The notes beneath the pieces are model-generated. The model was not told the origin of the DNA and made no database searches. It was given only the letters and a program-made list of their open reading frames with translations. This document shows, piece after piece, positions 31,017-38,496 of a stretch of 64,000 nt of DNA. The stretch lies in NCBI RefSeq assembly GCF_002105195.1, contig NZ_MUHU01000001.1, positions 362,195-426,194 on the forward strand, in the 5' to 3' direction. Both the position numbers and the translations under genes were made by a program. Source of the stretch: Derxia lacustris (GTDB lineage: Bacteria > Pseudomonadota > Gammaproteobacteria > Burkholderiales > Burkholderiaceae_E). How positions within the stretch are numbered: position 1 is the first letter of the stretch; each line of letters begins with the position of its first letter.

Positions 31017-31057
31017 CTATTTCTCACCCAGAAATAGCTAGGCATTTCTCCTAGAAA
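31017..31057. promoter_or_regulatory. tandem ATTTCT/AGAAA dyads upstream of the cytochrome gene
   Basis: A perfect inverted repeat CTATTTCT-N5-AGAAATAG (31017-31037) is followed by a second dyad, ATTTCT-N3-AGAAA (31044-31057). The second can also pair as CTAGG/CCTAG (31038-31042 with 31050-31054). TACTAT (31015-31020) overlaps the first dyad and may be a -10. The block is AT-rich against a GC-rich background. Confidence 0.5.
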
Positions 31058-31079
31058 AATTTCACTTCCCGGAGTCACG

Positions 31080-32771
31080 ATGACCCTCTCAAGCTCCCTT
31101 CGTCTGGCCGCCGCGGCCGCCGCGCTCGCCCTTGCCCTGCCCGCGTTTGCCGCCGACGCCGATGTGTCGCGCCTGATCCCGCCGCGCGCGCCGCGCCATT
31201 TCGGGCCGCAGTTGCAGTCCGCGCTCACCGCGCCGCTGCCGCTCGGTGGCAGCCAGCTGTTCGCCGCCACGCCGTCCTATCTGGCGCAGTACGACAGCTT
31301 CAACAACAGCGAAGGCACGCTCGGCCACTGGCAGATCAACGGGCCGGTCGTGACCAAGGGCAATGCCTTCTTCCAGTCGCTGGGCAGCAACGGCCGCACC
31401 TGCGCCACCTGCCACCAGCCGGCCAATGCGATGACGGTCGGCACCGACCACATCCGCACCCGCTTCTGGCTCAGCGCCGGGCGCGATCCGCTGTTCGCGC
31501 CGGTCGACGGCGCCAACTGCCCGAGCAATGTGCCCGCCGCCGACACCCGGCGCTCGCTGCTCGGCGGCCTGCTCGGCGGCAACCAGCGCGGGCGCGAGGC
31601 GGCCTATTCGCTGCTGCTCAACAAGGGGCTGTTCCGCGTGTTCCTGCCGGTGCCGCTGACCACCAGCGGCAGCAATCCGCATCCGGTCGAGTTCACCGTG
31701 AAGGTCGTGAGCGACCCCTACGGCTGCAATACCGATCCGGCCTATGCCACGACCACCGATCCGGCCAGCGGCGCGACGCGCCAGATCGTCTCGGTGTACC
31801 GGCGCCCGCGCATGTCGGCCAACCTGGCCTTCACCACGTCCACCCTGGCCGATTCGCCGACCTCGGGCTTTCCGCCGATCGACCTGATGACCGGCGACCC
31901 GCTCGCCGTCGATCCGGTCACCGGCAAGTTCCAGAGCGGCAACATCATGTGGGACGGCCGCGAGCCGACGCTCGAAAGCCAGGCCTTCGACGCGACCATG
32001 GGCCATGCCCAGGCCACCACGGCGCCCACGCCGGCGCAGATCGCCGAGATCGTGGCCTATGAACGCAATGTGCTGAGCGCGCAGATCTTTTCGCGCAACG
32101 CCTTCGACCTGACCACCGGCACGCCGGCCAAGCCCGTCAACGGCGGCCCGAAGTGGCTCGCCAGCCAGCAGCCCATCGCCGCGCTGCCGGCCGACGGCAG
32201 CACCTTCGTGCAGTACGGCAGCTGGAACGTGAGCAATCCGGTCGGCGGCATCGCCACGGCGCGCGCGGCGATCGCGCGCGGCGAGGTCATCTTCAATTCG
32301 CGCAAGTTCGTGCTGTCGAACGTGGCCGGCTTCAACAACGTGGTCGGCAGCAATGCGGTCACGGGCAGCTGCTCGACCTGCCACAACCAGGTCGGCGTGG
32401 GCAGCGACGCCCTGCCCTTCGCCCAGCGCGACATCGGCATCGGCGGCCACGGCACGCAGTTTGGCGGCCCGGCGCTGGCCAGCGATCTGCCGGTGTTCGA
32501 GCTGAGCTGCAAGCCCGGCTTCAGCACGCTGTACGGCGGCACGACCGTGCGCACCAACGATCCGGGCGTGGCGCTCATCACCGGCAAGTGCGCCGACATC
32601 GGCCGCAAGACGGTGCCGCAGCTGCGCGGTCTGGCGGCGCGCGCGCCCTTCTTCAGCGACGGCTCGGCGCCCGACCTGCGCAAGGTGGTCGAGGTCTACA
32701 ACAAGCGCTTCGACATCAAGCTGACCGAGCAGGAAAAGAGCGATCTGGTCGCCTTCATGAAGGCGCTCTGA
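31080..32771 (+). CDS. exported di-heme c-type cytochrome, peroxidase-like
   Basis: A 563-aa protein with a Sec signal peptide ending near 'LPAFAADA' (about 25) and two c-heme motifs, CATCH at 108-112 and CSTCH at 431-435, over 300 residues apart. Between them are 'GNIMWDGREPTLESQAFDATMGHAQ' and 'ERNVLSAQIF'. The end 'TVPQLRGLAARAPFFSDGSAPDL' is typical of the cytochrome c peroxidase superfamily. It is much longer than classical peroxidases (about 340 aa) because of an insert after the first heme. GGAG precedes the ATG. A perfect 34-bp palindrome terminates it. Function is unknown beyond periplasmic redox chemistry. Confidence 0.82.
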   Translation: MTLSSSLRLAAAAAALALALPAFAADADVSRLIPPRAPRHFGPQLQSALTAPLPLGGSQLFAATPSYLAQYDSFNNSEGTLGHWQINGPVVTKGNAFFQSLGSNGRTCATCHQPANAMTVGTDHIRTRFWLSAGRDPLFAPVDGANCPSNVPAADTRRSLLGGLLGGNQRGREAAYSLLLNKGLFRVFLPVPLTTSGSNPHPVEFTVKVVSDPYGCNTDPAYATTTDPASGATRQIVSVYRRPRMSANLAFTTSTLADSPTSGFPPIDLMTGDPLAVDPVTGKFQSGNIMWDGREPTLESQAFDATMGHAQATTAPTPAQIAEIVAYERNVLSAQIFSRNAFDLTTGTPAKPVNGGPKWLASQQPIAALPADGSTFVQYGSWNVSNPVGGIATARAAIARGEVIFNSRKFVLSNVAGFNNVVGSNAVTGSCSTCHNQVGVGSDALPFAQRDIGIGGHGTQFGGPALASDLPVFELSCKPGFSTLYGGTTVRTNDPGVALITGKCADIGRKTVPQLRGLAARAPFFSDGSAPDLRKVVEVYNKRFDIKLTEQEKSDLVAFMKAL

Positions 32772-32807
32772 GCGTCGGCATCGCAACCGGAGCCGGTCGG
32801 CTCCGAC

Positions 32808-32841
32808 AGCAAAAAGGGCGTCGATCGACGCCCTTTTTGCT
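32808..32841. terminator. bidirectional rho-independent terminator, perfect 34-bp palindrome
   Basis: AGCAAAAAGGGCG at the left arm is matched exactly by CGCCCTTTTTGCT at the right, around TCGATCGA. A G+C stem flanked by A and T runs terminates in both directions, between the convergent cytochrome and acyl-CoA ligase genes. Confidence 0.92.
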
Positions 32842-32859
32842 GGCCGCCGCCCGGCAGTC

Positions 32860-34566
32860 CTACTCCGCCGTGCCGTCGCGCAGCGCGCGCCGCAGGATCT
32901 TGCCGACCGAGGTCTTGGGCAGCTCGCTGCGGAACACGATTTCCTTTGGCCGCTTGTAGCCGGTGAGGTTTTCCTTGGCCCAGGCACGCAGCGCGTGCTC
33001 GTCCAGGTTCTCGTCGCGCGCCACCACGTACACGCGCACCGCCTCGCCCGAATGCTCGTCGGGGATGCCGACCGCCGCCACTTCCTTCACGCCCGGGCAG
33101 CCGGCCAGCACATCCTCGACCTCGTTGGGATACACGTTGAAGCCCGACACCAGGATCATGTCCTTCTTGCGGTCGACGATCTTCACGTAGCCGCGCTCGT
33201 CGAGCGTGGCGATGTCGCCGGTCAGCAGATAGCCGTCGGGCGTGAAGGCCTTGCGCGTCTCCTCGGGCCGGTTCCAGTAGCCGCGCATCACCTGCGGCCC
33301 CTTCACGCACAGCTCGCCCGGCGTGCCCACCGGCACCGGATTGCCGTCGTCGTTGCGGATGCTGATGTCGGTACCCGGCATCGGCATGCCGATGCTGCCG
33401 TTCCAGGCGGTGGAGGTGGTCGGGTTGGCGCAGACCACCGGCGAGGTTTCCGACAGCCCGTAGCCCTCGACGATGGCGCAGCCGGTCTTCTCCAGCCAGC
33501 GCGCCGCCACCGCCGATTGCACCGCCATGCCACCGCCCACCGACAGCTTGAGCCGCGTCCAGTCCACGCGCCCGAACTCGGGGTGATCCATCAGCGCGTT
33601 GAACAGCGTGTTGACCGCCGGAAACACATGCACCGGATGGCGCCTGAGCGTGCCGAGCAGGCTGCCGAAATCGCGCGCATTGGGGATGAGCACGATCTGC
33701 GCACCGACCCGCAGCCCGAGCAGGCAGACCGTGTTGAGCGCAAAGATGTGATAGAGCGGCAAGGCTCCCAGCTTGACCACCTGCTCGCCCACCGGCACCC
33801 GACGCAGCGCCGGCTCATACCAGGCCTCGGCCTGGAGCACGTTGGCGATCATGTTGGCGTGCGTCAGCACCGCGCCCTTGCTGATGCCGGTGGTGCCGCC
33901 GGTGTATTGCAGAAAGGCGATGTCGTCGGGCGTCACCCGCACCCGGTTGAACGGCAGCCGCGCGCCCTGCACCAGCGTCTGGTTGAAGCGCACATGGCCG
34001 GGCAGCTTCCAGCGCGGCACCGCCTTCTTCACATGCCGCACCACGGTGTTGACGACCGCGCGCTGCACCAGCCCGAGCAGATCGCCGACCGATGCCACCG
34101 CCACATGGCGCAGCTTGGTCGCGCCGATCACCTGCTCCAGCGTGTGGGCGAAGTTCTCGAGGATGACGATGGCCTCGGCGCCGGAATCCTTGAGCTGGTA
34201 TTCCAGCTCGCGCGGCGTGTAGAGCGGATTGACGTTCACCACCGTGTAGCCGGCGCGCAGGATGCCGAACAGCACCACCGGGTACTGCGGCAGATTGGGC
34301 AGCATCACCGCCACCCGCGCGCCGCGCACCAGCCCGAGCGATTGCAGCCAGGCCGCAAAGTGCCGCGCCGCCGCGTCCACCGCCTGGAACGACAGCTGGC
34401 GGTCCATGAAGCAGTAGGCCGGCCGCGCATTGAAGCGCCGCACCGCCTCCTCGAACAGCTCGACCAGCGAGGGGTACTGGCTGGCATCGACTTCGGTCGG
34501 CATGCCCGGCGGGTAGTGCTCGACCCATGGGCGGCCGTGCTGCATGAGGGCGTTCGGTGCATTCAT
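32860..34566 (-). CDS. fadD: long-chain fatty acid--CoA ligase
   Basis: AMP-forming acyl-CoA synthetase that activates fatty acids for beta-oxidation or lipid synthesis. The 568-aa protein has the P-loop-like 'YTGGTTGISKGA', 'EGYGLSETSP', 'GYLLTGDIATLDERGY', 'VDRKKDMILVSGFNVYP' and the final catalytic lysine region 'PKTSVGKILRRALR'. The ATG at 34566 has GGAG nine bases upstream; longer open frames are not supported. FadD is the best family fit, but chain-length specificity is not visible. Confidence 0.88.
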   Translation of the reverse strand: MNAPNALMQHGRPWVEHYPPGMPTEVDASQYPSLVELFEEAVRRFNARPAYCFMDRQLSFQAVDAAARHFAAWLQSLGLVRGARVAVMLPNLPQYPVVLFGILRAGYTVVNVNPLYTPRELEYQLKDSGAEAIVILENFAHTLEQVIGATKLRHVAVASVGDLLGLVQRAVVNTVVRHVKKAVPRWKLPGHVRFNQTLVQGARLPFNRVRVTPDDIAFLQYTGGTTGISKGAVLTHANMIANVLQAEAWYEPALRRVPVGEQVVKLGALPLYHIFALNTVCLLGLRVGAQIVLIPNARDFGSLLGTLRRHPVHVFPAVNTLFNALMDHPEFGRVDWTRLKLSVGGGMAVQSAVAARWLEKTGCAIVEGYGLSETSPVVCANPTTSTAWNGSIGMPMPGTDISIRNDDGNPVPVGTPGELCVKGPQVMRGYWNRPEETRKAFTPDGYLLTGDIATLDERGYVKIVDRKKDMILVSGFNVYPNEVEDVLAGCPGVKEVAAVGIPDEHSGEAVRVYVVARDENLDEHALRAWAKENLTGYKRPKEIVFRSELPKTSVGKILRRALRDGTAE

Positions 34567-35166
34567 CGTCGGGTCTCCGTGGCCTCGTCGCGGACTGTCT
34601 TGGCACCGGCCGGCGCCGGGGCGTGGCGATGCTAACGCCGGCCCGTGACCCCGGATAGCCGGTGCAAACCGCCTTTCCCGGCGGACTTGTCGCATCGAAA
34701 ACCCGCCAGATGGCATCGAGATTCACCAATGAGGGAAAGCCCGGACCGATGTGCGAAGCGTCACGAAGCGCCTTCGCCAAACCGGGCACCTTCGCGCCCC
34801 ACTAGAACTTTCCCTTAGGCGCGCGAGTCGTCGGGCAAGCCGACCGGCCCGGTGCCGCCGGCACAGCGCCCTGCCCCGGCCCGGGTCGACCGTCTGCGGC
34901 CGCTGCCGCGCGCGGCGTCCAGGCCGCCCCACTTTCCAACTGGTGACATGCCTCACCTGTCCGGGCGGACCGCGCCCGAGCGCTGCTGCATCGCCATCGA
35001 CTTGGCTGAAAAAGGGAGTCCGTCACGTCGGCGACAATTGCCACAATGCGGAATGTCGCAGGCGCGCCCACGGAATTGCCGCCGCACGCGGGCAGCGGGC
35101 CGAAATGCAAAGGCAGCGGAAGGTGACGGCGGTGCGCGGATGCGCGGTAACGGCGGCGGCCGCCGC
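34567..35166. other. 600-bp gene-poor interval
   Basis: Between the start of fadD and the stop of the zincin lipoprotein gene, both on the minus strand. Open frames exist on both strands but lack ribosome-binding sites, domain patterns or family likeness. It must contain the fadD promoter, which I could not locate. No tRNA or clear structured RNA was seen. Confidence 0.5.
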
Positions 35167-36315
35167 TCAGCGCGGCGCGGCGGCCGTGTCGGCGGCGGGC
35201 TGGCAGTCGGGGCAGAGCCGCGCGACCGCCGCCGCACGCCCCAGCGGCCCGAGCCGGGCCAGCCGGCGCACCTCGGCATGAAAGCGCGCGAAGTCGCCGT
35301 GCTGCTCGTCGAGCAGGCGCTCGAAGGCCGGCACCAGCTGGTGATAGGCCGCAATCGCCGCGATGTGGGCGTTGTTGAGGTCTTGCGCAAAGAACCGGTC
35401 GTAGCCGGCAAAGCCGCCCCAGCGCTCGCGCTTGAGCGCGTCGTAGTCGGCGCGCAGCTGGGCAAAGGCGGCGCGCTTGGCGGCGAGCCGGCTGGCGTCG
35501 TCGGCATCGCTGGCGTAGATGGCGGCGAGCCGTTCGCGCTGGCGCTCGATCAGCGCGAGGAAGTCCTGGCGCCGACCGTCGTAGGCGGCGTAGCTGGCGG
35601 CAAGCGCCGGATCGCCGCGCCGCGCCAGCCAGCGCTGCACGCCGGCGCGTTCGACCGCCGTGGCGTAGCTCTCGTTGAACATGGTGTCGTTGGCCGCATA
35701 GGCGACCTGATGCGACAGCTCATGAAAAATCATCCGCGCGAGTTCGGGCTCGGGCAGGTTGATGAAGGTGCTCAGCACCGGATCGGCGAACCAGCCGAGC
35801 GTGGAATAGGCCGGAATGCCGGCCACGTTCACGTCGAGGCCACGGGCGCGCAGCGGCTCGGCCCAGGCACGCGCGTCGGCCTCGGCGAAGTAGCCGCGGT
35901 AGCCGACGCAGCCCACGACCGGAAAGCAGCTGGTCTCCAGCGCGAGCGACAGCGGCTGGGTGGCGAACACGTTCCACACCACGAAGGGCCGGCGCAGATC
36001 GGCGTAGCGGGTGTAGCTCGGGTTGTCGGGCAGCGCGAGTTCGCGCGCGGCGAAGCGGCGGATGTCCTGCACCTGTTCGAGCCGGGCGCGCAGTTTGGCG
36101 TCGGTGGCCGGGTCGGCGATCACCTCGTCGATGGGCCGGGCGCGTTGCAGCAGCTCGGCCTGGCCGGCGACGCTTTGCGCGTAGTAGCCGAGCGTGGAGC
36201 AGCCGGAACCGGCGCCGAGCAGCAGCGCGGTGGCGGCGAGCGTGAGCGCAATGCGGCGCGGCCGCGCATGCGAAGCGCGCTCCGGCCGCGCCGCCGCGCC
36301 GCGCTTCAGCCGCAC
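35167..36315 (-). CDS. putative aminopeptidase lipoprotein (HExxH zincin)
   Basis: A 382-aa exported protein matching the bacterial 'putative aminopeptidase' family. It has a basic N-terminus, a hydrophobic segment and Cys39 in 'GAGSGCSTLGYYAQSVAGQ', and a zinc-protease motif HELSH at residues 198-202 followed by 'NESYATAVE', which may give the third ligand. 'GIPAYSTLGWFADPVLSTF' is conserved in that family. The start is a GTG at 36315 overlapping the stop of the molybdopterin oxidoreductase gene; no in-frame ATG precedes the signal sequence. The overlap suggests coupling. The peptidase substrate is unknown. Confidence 0.8.
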   Translation of the reverse strand: MRLKRGAAARPERASHARPRRIALTLAATALLLGAGSGCSTLGYYAQSVAGQAELLQRARPIDEVIADPATDAKLRARLEQVQDIRRFAARELALPDNPSYTRYADLRRPFVVWNVFATQPLSLALETSCFPVVGCVGYRGYFAEADARAWAEPLRARGLDVNVAGIPAYSTLGWFADPVLSTFINLPEPELARMIFHELSHQVAYAANDTMFNESYATAVERAGVQRWLARRGDPALAASYAAYDGRRQDFLALIERQRERLAAIYASDADDASRLAAKRAAFAQLRADYDALKRERWGGFAGYDRFFAQDLNNAHIAAIAAYHQLVPAFERLLDEQHGDFARFHAEVRRLARLGPLGRAAAVARLCPDCQPAADTAAAPR

Positions 36316-38435
36316 TTTTCCACCTGCACCGCGCAGTCGTAGAACGTGGGCCCGCCGCCCATGTCGGTAAGGCGCTGGCTCACGACCTCGTTGGCATTGC
36401 GGCCGTCGGCGGCGAGCTTCTTCCACCAGATCGACAGCGCGACGACCACGCCGGGCCGGGCGCGATCGGTGACGCGCGCGGCGAGCTCGAAGCTGCCGCG
36501 GTCGTTGAACACGCGCAGCCGGTCGCCGTCGGCGATGCCACGCGCTGCGGCGTCGCGCGGGTGGATGTCGAGCTTCGGCTCGCCCTCGGTCGCGCGCAGG
36601 CTTTCCACATTCACGAACGTGGAGTTGAGGAAGTTGCGCGCCGGCGGCGAAACGATGGCGAGCGGGAAGCGCGCGGCCAGCTCGGCATTGCCGACCTCGG
36701 CCGGCGCGATCCAGGCCGGCAGCGGATCGAGGCCGGCCGCCTGCATGCGCGCGCTGAAGAATTCGCACTTGCCCGAGGGCGTGCCGAAGCCGCCATCGGC
36801 AAAGGGCGCAAAGCTGCCGGCGGCGCCGGTCCAGGGCGCGCGCTGCCAGCCCTGCGCTTCGAGCGTGGGCCAGTCGATCTGGCCGCGCGCATGGCTCGCG
36901 TCGAAGGCCTGGCGCGCGATGGCTTCATCGCTGTCGGCAAAGCAGGCGTCGGTGAAGCCCATCCGCGCCGCCAGCCGCCGGAAGATTTCGGTATTGGGCA
37001 GCGCCTCGCCGAGCGGCGCGATGGCCGGGTTGTTGACCAGCGCGTAGGCGTGGCCGTAGGTCTTGTGCAGGTCGTAGTGCTCGAGCTGCGTGGTGGCGGG
37101 CAGCACGTAGTCGGCGTAGTCGGCGGTGTCGGTCAGGAAGTGTTCGAGCACCACGGTGAACAGGTCGTCGCGCGCAAAGCCGGCTGCCACCCGCGATGAA
37201 TCGGGCGCGACCGCGACCGGGTTGCTGTTGTAGACGACCAGCGCCTCGATGGGTACGAAGCCGGCGCCGGCCGGGCGCAGCAGGTCGTCGCCGATGGTGC
37301 TCATGTTGATGTGGCGCGGGCGGCGGCCGGCGAGCAGATCGGGCCGTTCGAGCGCGGCGTTGTCGACGGCAAAGCTGCCCGAGGCCGAGAGCAGCAGGCC
37401 GCCGGCAGCATGGCGCCAGTCGCCGGTGAGCGCCGGCAGGCAGGCGATGTTGCGCACCGCCATGCCGCCGCCGGCGCTGCGCTGCATGCCGTAATTCAGG
37501 CGCAGATAGACCGGGCCGCGCGCGGCGGCGACGGCGGGCGGCAGCGCTGCGGCGGCCGGGCTTGCGCCGCCGCGCGCCGTGCTGCCGATGACCGCCGCCA
37601 GCGCCTCGACCTCATGGGCCGCAATGCCGCAAAGCTGCGCCACCCGCGCCGGCGGAAACTCCGCCGCCCGCGCCTTGAGTTCATCGAAGCCGAGCGTGTG
37701 GCGCGCGATGTAGTCGTGATCGAGCCAGTCCTCGCGGACGAGCACATGCATCACGCCGAGCGCCAGCGCCGCATCGGTGCCGGGCAGCGGCGCGATGTGC
37801 AGCGCGCACTTGTCGGCCGTGAGCGAGCGGTACGGGTCGACCGCCACCAGCAGCGCGCCGCGCCGCTTCGCCTCCTGCGCGAAGGTCCAGAAATGCAGGT
37901 TCGACGCGATGGCGTTGGTGCCCCAGAACACGATGACGCCGGCATCGACCGCCGCCTCCATGTCGGGCCCGACGCGGTCGCCGAGCGTGTATTGCAGGCC
38001 CACGGTGCCGGCGGCCGAGCAGATGGTGCGGTCGAGCCGCGCCGCGCCCAGCTTGTTGAAGAAGCGCCCGGCCATGCTCTCGCCCTGCACCAGGCCCATC
38101 GTGCCGGCATAGCTGTACGGGACGATGGCCTCGGGGTTGCGCGCCGCGATGGCGCCCAGGCGCGCGGCGATGTCGGTCAGCGCCGCGTCCCAGCTCACGC
38201 GCTCGAAGCGGCCCTCGCCCTTCGCGCCGACGCGCCGCAGCGGATGCAGCACGCGGTCGCGGTGATAGGTGCGCTGCTCGTAGCGCGACACCTTGGTGCA
38301 GAGCGCGCCGCGCGTGGTCGGATGGGCCGGGTCGCCGCTGACGCGCACCGCCACGCCGTCGCGCACCTCGACCAGCAGGGCGCAGGTGTCGGGGCAGTCG
38401 TGGGGGCAGGCGGCGCGGACGGTGGTGGTGTTCAT
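36306..38435 (-). CDS. molybdopterin-dependent oxidoreductase, [4Fe-4S]-containing
   Basis: A 709-aa protein of the DMSO reductase superfamily. The N-terminal iron-sulfur ligands are Cys10, Cys14, Cys18 and Cys46 (C-x3-C-x3-C-x27-C), followed by molybdopterin-binding blocks such as 'YSYAGTMGLVQGESM' and 'GTNAIASNLHFW'. The C-terminal domain has 'LDIHPRDAAARGI'. There is no signal peptide, so it is probably cytoplasmic. It resembles formate-dehydrogenase-like or uncharacterised 'BisC' proteins, but no small subunit is nearby and the substrate cannot be named. Its stop overlaps the zincin lipoprotein start. Confidence 0.85.
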   Translation of the reverse strand: MNTTTVRAACPHDCPDTCALLVEVRDGVAVRVSGDPAHPTTRGALCTKVSRYEQRTYHRDRVLHPLRRVGAKGEGRFERVSWDAALTDIAARLGAIAARNPEAIVPYSYAGTMGLVQGESMAGRFFNKLGAARLDRTICSAAGTVGLQYTLGDRVGPDMEAAVDAGVIVFWGTNAIASNLHFWTFAQEAKRRGALLVAVDPYRSLTADKCALHIAPLPGTDAALALGVMHVLVREDWLDHDYIARHTLGFDELKARAAEFPPARVAQLCGIAAHEVEALAAVIGSTARGGASPAAAALPPAVAAARGPVYLRLNYGMQRSAGGGMAVRNIACLPALTGDWRHAAGGLLLSASGSFAVDNAALERPDLLAGRRPRHINMSTIGDDLLRPAGAGFVPIEALVVYNSNPVAVAPDSSRVAAGFARDDLFTVVLEHFLTDTADYADYVLPATTQLEHYDLHKTYGHAYALVNNPAIAPLGEALPNTEIFRRLAARMGFTDACFADSDEAIARQAFDASHARGQIDWPTLEAQGWQRAPWTGAAGSFAPFADGGFGTPSGKCEFFSARMQAAGLDPLPAWIAPAEVGNAELAARFPLAIVSPPARNFLNSTFVNVESLRATEGEPKLDIHPRDAAARGIADGDRLRVFNDRGSFELAARVTDRARPGVVVALSIWWKKLAADGRNANEVVSQRLTDMGGGPTFYDCAVQVEKCG

Positions 38436-38496
38436 GGCAGTTTTCCAGCAGCAGATCGGGACAGGCGGCAGCGGCGCAAGACAAGCACGATTTCGA

